A DNA stretch of 31,502 nt, taken from contig CAKUZF010000031.1 of NCBI GenBank assembly GCA_934718155.1, forward strand, positions 1 to 31,502, given 5' to 3'. Of this stretch, positions 23,567-31,389 are shown piece by piece; within the stretch, counting starts at the first letter, position 1, and each line of letters opens with the position of its first letter. The translations under genes and the position numbers were made by a program. Below the pieces are notes generated by a model. That model worked only from the letters and a program-made list of their open reading frames with translations, did no database searches and was not told the DNA's origin. The stretch is from an uncultured Parabacteroides sp. Lineage in GTDB: Bacteria; Bacteroidota; Bacteroidia; Bacteroidales; Tannerellaceae.

Positions 23567-25036
23567 TTATCCCAGTCGCCACTCCGCGCCCTCTTTGGTG
23601 TCTTTAATCTCGAAGCCAATCGCTGTCAGCTCGTTGCGGATCTTGTCTGAGGTGGCCCAGTCCTTGTTGGCTTTCGCCTGCTGACGGATGGCCAGCAACA
23701 GATCGACCGCTTTGCCGAAGGCCTCATAGCTGCTGCCAGCGGCCGAAGCCTCGTCTTTCATGCCCAAGATGTCGAAGAGGAAGAGCTCAAACGTCTCACG
23801 CAGCTCTTGCAGGTCGGCTGCCGAGATGGTCGCCTTGCCATCCTTCACCGAGTTGATCGCACGGGTTGCGTCGAACAGGTGCGAGATCACGATGGGCGAG
23901 TTGAGGTCGTCGTTCATCGCCTCGTAGCATTTCTCGCGCAATCCCTTGGTCTCGACCGTCGAGGTTTCGGCGGCCTTGATCTTCTTCAGGTGGCTATACG
24001 CCTCCATCAGTCGGGCCAAGCCCTTCTCGGCGGCTTGCAGGGCCTCGTTGCTGAAATCTACCGTGCTGCGATAGTGTGCTTGCAGGATGAAGAAGCGGAT
24101 CGTCATCGGGGCATACGCTTGTGTGAGCGAAGCGTGGTCGCCCTTGAAGAACTGGTCGAGGGTGATGAAGTTGCCCAGCGATTTGCCCATCTTTTGTCCG
24201 TTGATGGTGATCATGTTGTTGTGCATCCAGTAGTGCACCATCTCGTCGCCTTGCGAAGCGACTGCCTGCGCGATCTCACACTCATGATGCGGGAAGATCA
24301 GGTCCATGCCGCCGCCATGGATGTCGAAATGGTTGCCCAGGTATTTGCGTCCCATCGCCGTGCACTCGCAGTGCCAGCCGGGGAATCCGTCGCTCCAGGG
24401 CGAGGGCCAGCGCATGATGTGCTCCGGCTGCGCACACTTCCAGAGGGCGAAATCGATCGGGTTGCGCTTCTCCTCCGTGCCGTCGAGGGCGCGGGTGGTG
24501 TTGAGCATATCCTCGATGTTGCGTCCGGAAAGGATGCCGTAGCGATGATCCTTGTTGTATTTCTCCACGTCGAAATAGACGGAGCCTTGGCTCACATAGG
24601 CGTAGCCATTGTCGAGGATCTGCTTCACCAGCTCAATCTGCTCGATGATGTGGCCCGAGGCGTGAGGCTCGATGCTGGGGGGCAGCACGTTGAGCGCCTC
24701 CATGGCGTGGTGGTAGCGCAAGGTGTAGTATTGCACCACCTCCATCGGCTCCAGCTGTTCCAGGCGTGCCTTCTTGGCGATCTTATCCTCGCCCTCGTCG
24801 GCGTCGTGCTCCAGGTGGCCCACATCGGTGATGTTTCGCACGTAGCGCACCTTGTAGCCCAGGTGTTTCAGGTAGCGAAACAGCAGGTCGAACGTGATGG
24901 CGGGACGGGCGTGTCCCAAGTGAGCGTCACCATAGACCGTTGGACCACAGACATACATGCCTACGTGAGGGGCATGCAACGGTTTGAAAGGTTCTTTCCT
25001 TCTTGTCAGTGTGTTGTAGATAATCAATGGATCCAT
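23567..25036 (-). CDS. cysS: Cysteinyl-tRNA synthetase
   Basis: Charges tRNA-Cys with cysteine. It is a class I synthetase of normal length (489 residues). The first zinc cysteine and HIGH-type motif are in YVCGPTVYGDAHLGH (C30, HLGH at 39-42). The other zinc ligands lie in WHCECTAMG and FPHHECEIAQA. The KMSKS loop reads KMGKS in INGQKMGKSLGNF. The DALR-type anticodon-binding helical domain occupies the last about 150 residues. The start at 25036 gives MDPLIIYNTLTRRKEPF, a normal family beginning. It is the first gene of a two-gene unit with the PaaI-like gene. Confidence 0.96.
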   Translation of the reverse strand: MDPLIIYNTLTRRKEPFKPLHAPHVGMYVCGPTVYGDAHLGHARPAITFDLLFRYLKHLGYKVRYVRNITDVGHLEHDADEGEDKIAKKARLEQLEPMEVVQYYTLRYHHAMEALNVLPPSIEPHASGHIIEQIELVKQILDNGYAYVSQGSVYFDVEKYNKDHRYGILSGRNIEDMLNTTRALDGTEEKRNPIDFALWKCAQPEHIMRWPSPWSDGFPGWHCECTAMGRKYLGNHFDIHGGGMDLIFPHHECEIAQAVASQGDEMVHYWMHNNMITINGQKMGKSLGNFITLDQFFKGDHASLTQAYAPMTIRFFILQAHYRSTVDFSNEALQAAEKGLARLMEAYSHLKKIKAAETSTVETKGLREKCYEAMNDDLNSPIVISHLFDATRAINSVKDGKATISAADLQELRETFELFLFDILGMKDEASAAGSSYEAFGKAVDLLLAIRQQAKANKDWATSDKIRNELTAIGFEIKDTKEGAEWRLG

Positions 25037-25074
25037 AGATTCTTTATTTTATAATTACTTCTTTTTCCAAAACG

Positions 25075-25082
25075 CAAACTTA
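25075..25082 (-). promoter_or_regulatory. -7 element of the cysS promoter
   Basis: TAAGTTTG on the minus strand matches the Bacteroidetes -7 consensus about 39 nt before the cysS ATG. The -33 region is not well conserved. It lies only 22 bp from the opposing -7 element of the PAP2 gene. Confidence 0.45.
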
Positions 25083-25104
25083 CGCAAAATCCGTGGGAAA
25101 ATGT

Positions 25105-25112
25105 TACTTTTG
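25105..25112 (+). promoter_or_regulatory. -7 element of the PAP2 gene promoter
   Basis: TACTTTTG matches the -7 consensus 29 nt before the PAP2 ATG. The -33 box would lie over the -7 of the divergent cysS promoter. Confidence 0.5.
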
Positions 25113-25141
25113 CCGCTCAATTAAGTAGGTAGGATAGAAAA

Positions 25142-25939
25142 ATGAAGCGTAAGCATTGGATAGGCAGAGTGATAGGTTGTTTGTTGGCGTGGTGGATGGC
25201 GTGTGGCCCGCTGTTGGCGGCTGGGCAAAAGGGCGTAGTGGAGGCCGACACGGTCGCGGCGGCCTCATCCCGGCGTGAAATCCCGATCGTGTCCTATCGG
25301 TTTCAGCCGAAGAGTCTCATCCTGCCTGCCTCTCTGATCACGGTCGGTGCGATTGGCACGGCCATCGACGGCATGAACGATTTCCATCTTTTGAGCCGTA
25401 AGGATTCCGTCAAGCAGATTCATCTGGACGACTACCTGGAGTGGGGCATGCTGGGCTGGGTGTTCGCTTGCGATCTGTTGGGCAAGGAGAAGCACAACTG
25501 GGTGGATCAGTTCTGTGTGGTTGCCTTGGCCGAGGGCATGAATGGGCTGATGACTCACGCGGTGAAGCACTGGGTGAACGAGCCCCGGCCCGACGGCACC
25601 GACCATTCTTTCCCTTCGGGCCATACGGCCAATGTCTTTTTAGGGGCGCATGTAGCTTGGAAGGAGTTCAAGGATAGTTCCCCCTGGCTGGCCTATTCGG
25701 GCTATGCGGTGGCCGCCTTTGTGGCGGGCTCGCGCGTCTACAACAATCGCCATTGGATAGCCGATGTGGTGGCGGGAGCCGGCTTTGGCATCCTGTCGGT
25801 CGAGCTTTCCTACTTGGTTTATTTCCCCATCCGCAATGCCATCGCACGGCGCGTCAATCTGCGCAAGAGCGACAGCTTAGTGCTTTCGCCCGCGCTCCAT
25901 CCTGGTGGGGCGGGCCTTTACCTTAGTTATCGTTTCTGA
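25142..25939 (+). CDS. PAP2-superfamily phosphatase
   Basis: A 265-residue envelope protein with an N-terminal signal or anchor (about 1-27). It has the complete lipid phosphatase signature: K-x6-R-P as KHWVNEPRP, P-S-G-H in SFPSGHTANVF, and S-R-x5-H-x3-D as SRVYNNRHWIAD. Such enzymes remove phosphate from lipid phosphates, for example undecaprenyl pyrophosphate, phosphatidylglycerol phosphate or lipid A. The substrate here cannot be assigned. The active site is expected on the periplasmic side. The 3' end overlaps the convergent GH3 gene by 13 nt. Confidence 0.9.
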   Translation: MKRKHWIGRVIGCLLAWWMACGPLLAAGQKGVVEADTVAAASSRREIPIVSYRFQPKSLILPASLITVGAIGTAIDGMNDFHLLSRKDSVKQIHLDDYLEWGMLGWVFACDLLGKEKHNWVDQFCVVALAEGMNGLMTHAVKHWVNEPRPDGTDHSFPSGHTANVFLGAHVAWKEFKDSSPWLAYSGYAVAAFVAGSRVYNNRHWIADVVAGAGFGILSVELSYLVYFPIRNAIARRVNLRKSDSLVLSPALHPGGAGLYLSYRF

Positions 25940-27453
25940 TCGTTGTTGAGGGCGAGCAGCTCTTCCAGCAGGTCGCGGCTGTTGCTGAGGCGTGGAATCT
26001 TGTGCTGACCGCCCAGTTTCCCTCGGTTTCTAAGCCATTCGTAGAACAGCCCCTCACGGGCCACCAGCACCTCGGGCGGAGCCAGCGAGATCTGCTTGTA
26101 GCGTTTGGCCTCGTAGTCGGAGTTGACCTCCTGCAGGTGGTCGTCCAGCCGTTTGGCGAAAAGGGCCATGTCGGTCGGTCGCTTCTCGAACTCGATGAGC
26201 CATTGGTGGCAGCCCTCGGCCTTTCCCTCTAAGGCAAATAGCGGGGCGGCGGTGTATTCGCGCAGGATGGCCCCCGTCTCCTCGCAGGTCATCGCCAGGG
26301 CCTTATCGGCGTTGCCAACCATCAGCTCCTCGCCAAAGGCGTTGATGAAGTGCTTGGTGCGCCCCGTGATCACCAGCTTATAAGGGTTGGTCGAGGTGAA
26401 GCGCACCGTGTCGCCGATCAGGTATCTCCACAGGCCGCCCGGGGTGCTGATCACCAAGGCGTAGTTGCGCCCCGTCTCCACGCCCTCCAGGGGAACCGCC
26501 TGCGGGTTGGGCCGCTCCAGCTCCTCCAAGGGGATGAATTCATAGAAGATGCCATAGTCTGTCATCAGCAGCATGGCTGGGTCGTTCGGCTCGTTTTGCA
26601 GGGCGAAGAAGCCCTCCGAGGCGTTGTAGGTCTCCACGTAGTGCATCCCGTCGGAGGGGATCAGCTGCTTATAGCACTGCCGGAAAGGCTCGAAGCTGAT
26701 GCCGCCGTGGATAAACACCTCCAGGTTGGGCCACACCTCGTTGAGCGTTGCCTTGCCCGTGTAGGCCAGGATGGCCTTGATCAGGGTCAGCATCCACGAG
26801 GGCACGCCCGAGATGCTCGTCACGTTGGCCCGGCATGTGCTTTCAACGATCGCCTTCAGCTTGCTTTCCCATTCGTCCATCAGGATGATGCGCTTGCTGG
26901 GCACCCGAAACAGCTCGACCAGCGGGCCGAGATGCTGCAGCAAGACGGCCGAGAGGTCGCCCTGATGCGCCTGGCTGTTCAGCGAGGCGGGGCTGTGGCT
27001 CCCTCCGAGTATCAATCCCTTCCCCTCGAAGAAGCGGCTGTCGGGATAGTTACGCAGGTAGTAGGCGATGCAGTCGGCGGGCCCTTGGTAGTGGCTCTTG
27101 TGGAGCACCGCCGGCGTGACGGGGATGAACTTGCTCTTGTCGCTGGTTGTTCCGCTGCTCTTGGCGAACCAGCGGGTCGATCCCGGCCAGAGCACATCCT
27201 TTTCGCCCTGTATCATGCGTTGCACGTAGGGGCTGATCTCGTCGTACACCTGCAGCGGCACACGCTCGCTAAATGTTTGGTAGTCGTGAAGGTGGGCAAA
27301 GTCGTATCGTTCTCCCCAAACGGTATGGGCCGCCTTGTCGAGCAGATTGCGCAACTGGGTCTGCTGCAGGCCGGCTGCCTGTCGCTCCCCCCGCTCCAAC
27401 TGTTTAAGCCTTCGGCGAAAGAGGAGTCTGGCCGTTTGGGTGAAAAGTGGCAT
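25927..27453 (-). CDS. GH3-family acyl-adenylate-forming protein
   Basis: A 508-residue homologue of plant GH3 acyl-acid amido synthetases, which adenylate a carboxylic acid and join it to an amino acid. The adenylate-forming P-loop is SSGTTSDKSKFIPVT (about residues 94-108), followed by YVETYNASEGFFAL (about 272-285) with the conserved Y-x-A-S-E-G. Next come GVETGRNYALVISTPGGLWRY, TGRTKHFINAFGEEL, and a C-terminal KIPRLSNSR. Bacterial members are widespread in Bacteroidetes but their substrates are not known. It is a single gene, convergent with PAP2 and divergent from the phosphofructokinase, with a -7-like TATTTTTG at 27486-27493. Confidence 0.9.
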   Translation of the reverse strand: MPLFTQTARLLFRRRLKQLERGERQAAGLQQTQLRNLLDKAAHTVWGERYDFAHLHDYQTFSERVPLQVYDEISPYVQRMIQGEKDVLWPGSTRWFAKSSGTTSDKSKFIPVTPAVLHKSHYQGPADCIAYYLRNYPDSRFFEGKGLILGGSHSPASLNSQAHQGDLSAVLLQHLGPLVELFRVPSKRIILMDEWESKLKAIVESTCRANVTSISGVPSWMLTLIKAILAYTGKATLNEVWPNLEVFIHGGISFEPFRQCYKQLIPSDGMHYVETYNASEGFFALQNEPNDPAMLLMTDYGIFYEFIPLEELERPNPQAVPLEGVETGRNYALVISTPGGLWRYLIGDTVRFTSTNPYKLVITGRTKHFINAFGEELMVGNADKALAMTCEETGAILREYTAAPLFALEGKAEGCHQWLIEFEKRPTDMALFAKRLDDHLQEVNSDYEAKRYKQISLAPPEVLVAREGLFYEWLRNRGKLGGQHKIPRLSNSRDLLEELLALNNDQKR

Positions 27454-27485
27454 TACTTTCGACTGGTTTTTGTATAGTTCAACCG

Positions 27486-27493
27486 CAAAAATA
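27486..27493 (-). promoter_or_regulatory. -7 element upstream of the GH3 gene
   Basis: TATTTTTG on the minus strand matches the consensus 33 nt before the ATG. A TTG exists only 12 nt upstream of it, too close for a normal -33 box. Confidence 0.4.
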
Positions 27494-27536
27494 ATGAATT
27501 CTTGTCAAGGTGCGTCGGTTTATACGCTTTTTTCCT

Positions 27537-27544
27537 TAATTTTG
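27537..27544 (+). promoter_or_regulatory. -7 element upstream of the phosphofructokinase gene
   Basis: TAATTTTG matches the consensus 23 nt before the ATG. No clear -33 box is visible. Confidence 0.45.
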
Positions 27545-27566
27545 TTGGCAATAAATTGGTGTAGCC

Positions 27567-28580
27567 ATGAAGATAGGTATTCTTTCATCAGGTGGGGATT
27601 GCCCCGGTATCAACGCCGCTATTCGAGGCGTTGGAAAGTGTTCGATGTTGCACTTCGGCATGGAAGTGATCGGTATCCATAACGGGTTCAAGGGCCTTCT
27701 GGAGAAGGATGTCCAGGTCTTCAACGAGCGAAGCCTCTCAGGCATCCTCAACCTGGGCGGCACCATCTTGGGCACCTCGCGCGAGAAGCCCTTCCGCAAG
27801 CAGCTGCAGGCCTCCGAGTCGGACAAGCCGCAGGTTATCTTGGATAATTACAGGCAATTGGGGCTGGATGCGCTGGTCTGCATCGGTGGCAACGGTACGC
27901 AGAAGACGGCCAACCTGTTGGCTAACATCGGGCTGAACGTGGTCGGTGTGCCTAAGACGATCGACAACGACATCTGGGGCACCGACATCACCTTCGGATT
28001 CGACACCGCCGTCAACATCGCCACCGAGTCGATCGATCGGCTCCACTCCACGGCCAGCTCCCATAAGCGGGTGATGGTGGTCGAGGTGATGGGTCATCAT
28101 GCCGGATGGATTGCGCTCTACGCGGGTATGGCCGGTGCGGCCGACGTGATTCTCATGCCCGAGTTGGCCTACGACATGGATCGGGTGAACGAGCTGCTCT
28201 CCGAGCGGGCTCGCCAGGGGAAGCCCTATTCGATCGTGGTGGTGGCCGAGGGCCTCAAGACGCCCGTCAAGGCTCACCCTTCGGCCTATATCACCGAGGA
28301 GATCGAGAAGGCCACGGGCTTGGAGATCCGCGACACGGTGTTGGGCTATACGCAGCGAGGGGGAAATCCTTCGCCTTTCGACCGCAACTTGGCCACTCGC
28401 TTAGGTGCCTATGCGGCCGAGATGATCGCCCAGGGGGCGTTCGGTCGGATGGTTTGCTTGAAGGGTGGACACGTAGAGTCTGTCCCCTTGCAGGAGGTGG
28501 CTGGCAAGCTGAAGCTCGTCACGCCCGATCATGAGCTGATCGTGCAAGGCCGTCGTTTGGGCATCATGTTTGGGCGGTAG
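27567..28580 (+). CDS. pfkA: 6-phosphofructokinase family protein
   Basis: Phosphorylates fructose 6-phosphate in glycolysis. The 337-residue protein has the full PFK core: SSGGDCPGINAAIRG at the start, LGTSREKPF, PKTIDNDIWGTD (129-140), VEVMGHHAGWIAL and GYTQRGGNPSPFDR. The donor-site motif reads GGNGT (107-111), where E. coli PfkA has GGDGS, and K130 replaces E. coli Gly124. Gly110 (E. coli Gly104) favours ATP over pyrophosphate, whereas Lys at the 124 position is common in pyrophosphate and mixed types. The phosphate donor is therefore uncertain. Its last 17 nt overlap the convergent rnc gene. Confidence 0.9.
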   Translation: MKIGILSSGGDCPGINAAIRGVGKCSMLHFGMEVIGIHNGFKGLLEKDVQVFNERSLSGILNLGGTILGTSREKPFRKQLQASESDKPQVILDNYRQLGLDALVCIGGNGTQKTANLLANIGLNVVGVPKTIDNDIWGTDITFGFDTAVNIATESIDRLHSTASSHKRVMVVEVMGHHAGWIALYAGMAGAADVILMPELAYDMDRVNELLSERARQGKPYSIVVVAEGLKTPVKAHPSAYITEEIEKATGLEIRDTVLGYTQRGGNPSPFDRNLATRLGAYAAEMIAQGAFGRMVCLKGGHVESVPLQEVAGKLKLVTPDHELIVQGRRLGIMFGR

Positions 28581-29427
28581 TGGCTGCCTCTTCGGGCTTG
28601 CTCTCTTCCGCTTGCGGCTCATTCGCGGCCGCTTCGGCCTCTTTGGCCGCTTTCTTCTCGGCATAGATCTGTTTTCTCAGCGCCTTGCTTGCGCGCAGGC
28701 TGTTGAGCGCCGCCTGTGCGGCCTGCTGCTGCGACTCCTTCTTCGAGAATCCGCAGCCCTCGCCAATCTCTCGGCCGCCCGTCACGCGGACCACCGTGCG
28801 GAAGGTCTTGTTGCCCTTGGCGTCTTCCTTCTGCTCCACCAGTTCGAAGAAGATCTCCACCCGGTGCTTCTGGCCCCACTCCAGCAGGCTCGACTTGAAG
28901 TTGATCTCCTGATGGGTGAGCTGCTCCAGGTCTACATATTGGTCGATCAGCCGCTCCACGAAGCGGAAGCAGGTGGCGTAGCCCTTGTCGAGGTAGATGG
29001 CTCCCACCAATGCCTCGAAGGCATTGCCATAGATGTGGTTGTTGTGTGTGTTGATTTTCGACGAGTAGACCACCAGTTCGGTCAGTCCGATCTGCATAGC
29101 GATCTTGTCGAGCGTATCCCGTTGCACCACTTTCGCGCGGCTGATGGTTAGGAATCCCTCCTTCGCCTGCGGGTAGCGTTTGAAAAGGATGTCGGCCACG
29201 ATGCAGTCCAGCAAGCCGTCGCCCAAGAACTCCAGTCGCTCGTTGTTGACCGACTGTCCGTCGGCGTTTTGCACAGAGGCTGAGCTGTGTCGGAAAGCCT
29301 CCTCATAGAGCTGGATCTGGTCGGGATAGAACCCTAAGATGGGGTATAAAGTAAAATAAGGCTCCTTCCTTTTGTTCAGGAGAAGCCTTATTGATGTATG
29401 TATCTGCTTTATTAGCTTTTGGAACAC
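28564..29427 (-). CDS. rnc: Ribonuclease III
   Basis: Cleaves double-stranded RNA in rRNA processing and mRNA turnover. The 287 residues comprise an RNase III domain (about 35-185) with the signature NERLEFLGDGLLD (E63, E66, D70) and YGNAFEALVGAIYLD (E138), a double-stranded RNA-binding domain (about 190-255, ending GFSKKESQQQAAQAALNSL) and an Ala/Glu/Lys-rich tail. Asn135 occupies the position of a metal-binding Asp in E. coli. I believe this is usual in Bacteroidetes, but that is from memory. The start codon is GTG, two bases after the fabF stop, with no nearby in-frame ATG. A strong inverted repeat lies within codons 12-25. Confidence 0.93.
   Translation of the reverse strand: MFQKLIKQIHTSIRLLLNKRKEPYFTLYPILGFYPDQIQLYEEAFRHSSASVQNADGQSVNNERLEFLGDGLLDCIVADILFKRYPQAKEGFLTISRAKVVQRDTLDKIAMQIGLTELVVYSSKINTHNNHIYGNAFEALVGAIYLDKGYATCFRFVERLIDQYVDLEQLTHQEINFKSSLLEWGQKHRVEIFFELVEQKEDAKGNKTFRTVVRVTGGREIGEGCGFSKKESQQQAAQAALNSLRASKALRKQIYAEKKAAKEAEAAANEPQAEESKPEEAATTAQT
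29355..29392 (-). promoter_or_regulatory. Inverted repeat inside the 5' coding part of rnc
   Basis: AATAAGGCT (29355-29363) and AGCCTTATT (29384-29392) are perfect 9-bp complements, and three more pairs form inside after a small bulge. On the minus strand the stem is followed by TTTA. It sits 36-73 nt into the rnc mRNA coding region. It could be a processing site or an attenuator between fabF and rnc. Function is not shown. Confidence 0.5.
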
Positions 29428-29428
29428 C

Positions 29429-30694
29429 TTATTTCACGAATTTTTTAACAATCGCACAGGCGTTGTGACCGCCGAAGCCAAACGTGTTCGACAAAGCGGC
29501 GTTCAGCTCTCTTTTCTGTGCCTTGTTGAAGGTGAAATTGAGGTTGTAATCGATTTCGGGATCCTCGTCGCCCTCAGCATGATTGATGGTCGGAGGCACG
29601 ATGCCCTCTTCTAAAGCCTTGATACAGAAGATCAGCTCAATCGCGCCAGCGGCACCCAGCAGGTGTCCGGTCATCGACTTCGTCGAGCTAATGTTCAACT
29701 TGTAGGCGTGGTCGCCAAACACCTCCTTGATGGCCTTCACCTCTGAGATGTCGCCCACGGGAGTGGATGTGCCATGCACGTTGATGTAGTCGATATCTTC
29801 GGGCTGCATCTCTGCATCCTCCAAGGCGTTGCGCATCACCAGCTTAGCGCCCAATCCTTCCGGATGCGAAGCCGTCAGGTGGTAAGCGTCGGCCGACATG
29901 CCTGTTCCGGCTATCTCCGCATAGATCTTTGCGCCACGAGCCAAGGCGTGCTCCATCTCCTCCAAGACCAAGCAAGCGCCACCCTCGCCCATCACGAAGC
30001 CGTCGCGGCTTGCGCTGAACGGACGGGAAGCCGTCTCCGGCGAGTCGTTGCGTGTGGAGAGTGCGTTCATGGAGTTGAATCCACCTACGCCCGAAGCCGC
30101 GATAGCCGCCTCGCCGCCACCCGTTACGATCGCGTTGGCCTTACCCAAGCGAATGTAGTTATACGCATCGCTGATTGCGTTCGTCGAAGAAGCGCAAGCG
30201 GAAACCGTAGCGAAGTTCGGGCCGTGGAATCCATAGATCATGGAGATGTGGCCTGCTGCGATGTCGGCGATCATCTTCGGGATGAAGAAGGGGTTGAACT
30301 TCGGTCCGATCGTGTCTTTGATCTTCGCGTAGCTCAGCAGCTCCTCGTCGAAGGTCTTGATGCCACCGATACCCGATGCGAAAATCACGCCGATTCGGTT
30401 CTTGTCCTCGTTCTCCAAGTCCATGGCTGCGTCGGCGATGGCCTGCTTTGCGGCGCCGATTGCCAAGAGGCAATAGCGGTCGCACTTGCGTGCCTCCTTA
30501 CGATCCATCACGGTGAGCGGATCGAAGCCCTTCACCTCGCAAGCGAACTGGGTCTTGAATTTGGATGCATCAAACTGAGTAATAGGCCCTGCGCCGCTCT
30601 TGCCTGCGACCACGTTCTCCCACGTTTCAGCGAGGGTGTTGCCCAACGGCGTAATGGCACCAAGACCTGTTACTACAACTCTTTTTAATTCCAT
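29429..30694 (-). CDS. fabF: 3-oxoacyl-[acyl-carrier-protein] synthase II
   Basis: Condenses malonyl-ACP with a growing acyl-ACP in fatty acid elongation. The 421-residue thiolase-fold protein has the catalytic triad Cys167 (VSACASS), His307 (INVHGTSTPVGD) and His344 (KSMTGHLLGAAGA), plus the N-terminal VVVTGLGAITPLGN and the C-terminal NTFGFGGHNA loop. It lies 20 nt after acpP and the rnc GTG begins 1 nt after its stop, so acpP-fabF-rnc reads as one transcript. This gene order is widespread in bacteria. Confidence 0.96.
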   Translation of the reverse strand: MELKRVVVTGLGAITPLGNTLAETWENVVAGKSGAGPITQFDASKFKTQFACEVKGFDPLTVMDRKEARKCDRYCLLAIGAAKQAIADAAMDLENEDKNRIGVIFASGIGGIKTFDEELLSYAKIKDTIGPKFNPFFIPKMIADIAAGHISMIYGFHGPNFATVSACASSTNAISDAYNYIRLGKANAIVTGGGEAAIAASGVGGFNSMNALSTRNDSPETASRPFSASRDGFVMGEGGACLVLEEMEHALARGAKIYAEIAGTGMSADAYHLTASHPEGLGAKLVMRNALEDAEMQPEDIDYINVHGTSTPVGDISEVKAIKEVFGDHAYKLNISSTKSMTGHLLGAAGAIELIFCIKALEEGIVPPTINHAEGDEDPEIDYNLNFTFNKAQKRELNAALSNTFGFGGHNACAIVKKFVK

Positions 30695-30714
30695 ACGTAA
30701 ATCAGCGGGATTGA

Positions 30715-30951
30715 TTACTTCGCGTTCTCCTCAACGTACTTGATAGCGTCGCCTACAGTCGTAATCTTCTCTGCTTGATCATCAGGAATAGAGATGTTGA
30801 ACTCCTTCTCGAACTCCATGATCAACTCTACTGTATCCAAAGAGTCTGCGCCCAGATCGTTAGTGAAGCTAGCCTCGTTAGTAACCTCTGACTCCTCAAC
30901 ACTCAATTTATCTACGATGATAGCTTTTACTCTTTCAGCAATTTCTGACAT
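30715..30951 (-). CDS. acpP: Acyl carrier protein
   Basis: Carries acyl intermediates of fatty acid synthesis on a 4'-phosphopantetheine arm. The 78-residue acidic helical protein has the attachment motif GADSLDTVELIM with Ser37. Size and sequence are typical. It is the first gene of acpP-fabF-rnc and is preceded by -7-like elements on the minus strand. Confidence 0.97.
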   Translation of the reverse strand: MSEIAERVKAIIVDKLSVEESEVTNEASFTNDLGADSLDTVELIMEFEKEFNISIPDDQAEKITTVGDAIKYVEENAK

Positions 30952-31003
30952 AACTTTCGAATTTAGATTAATGAATATGAATTTACTTTTTTATTTTCCG
31001 GTG

Positions 31004-31036
31004 CAAAGTAACGCATTTTTTATGTTATGAAGCAAA
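31004..31036 (-). promoter_or_regulatory. Putative promoter(s) of acpP-fabF-rnc
   Basis: On the minus strand TTTG (31033-31036), 21 nt, then TTACTTTG (31004-31011), one mismatch from TAnnTTTG. The TTTG is itself the end of a perfect TATATTTG (31033-31040), which could be an alternative -7 for a longer transcript. The usable start cannot be decided from sequence alone. Confidence 0.5.
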
Positions 31037-31190
31037 TATAAATCGCTAAAAATGCGGAAAATTGCACATTTTCTTTTTCGCTGTGCATCCCAATTGACTT
31101 CCGTCAAGTGCGATCGCGCTGGTTTTTGGCGTTTTTTGTCCCTCAGCTTCCCTCTTCCGTCAACCTGCTTGCGGGCTGTAGAGAAGAGAT

Positions 31191-31389
31191 GGGGTGAAAA
31201 AACGTTGCCCGTCGTTGTAAAAAACCATGGGCAACGAAATTTATTGGAATGGGCAATGCGTATATATTGCAACGGGCAACAAAATTTAAAACGACGGGCA
31301 ACAAAATTTATCGGAACGGGCAACGAAATTTACCGGAACGGGCAACGAAATTTAAAGCGTCGGGCGACGAAATTTACACAAACCCCTTT
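31191..31389. repeat. 22-bp periodic repeat array 2
   Basis: Eight core copies recur at 22-bp steps, with one 23-bp step. GGGCAA-type cores start at 31229, 31251, 31274, 31296, 31318, 31340 and 31362. An opposite-facing GCCC core at 31207 keeps the same register. The consensus core is GGGCAACGAAATTTA followed by a variable 7-nt part. Period, core and register match array 1 at 12374-12571. An apparent 142-codon reading frame across it is a product of the repetition. Between 30952 and 31502 I see no gene beyond this array and the acpP promoter. After 31390 nothing is recognised. Confidence 0.85.
31197..31236 (-). terminator. Intrinsic terminator built from array 2 units
   Basis: CGTTGCCC (31203-31210) pairs with GGGCAACG (31229-31236) around an 18-nt loop. 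On the minus strand the stem is followed by TTTTTT (31197-31202). It would stop transcripts arriving from the right before they reach acpP. Confidence 0.55.

Noticed and set aside
29010..29030. Inactive RNase III because of Asn135 at a metal-site Asp
   Set aside because: The other acidic residues are intact and, as far as I remember, Bacteroidetes RNase III proteins commonly have Asn here. It is not evidence of a dead enzyme.
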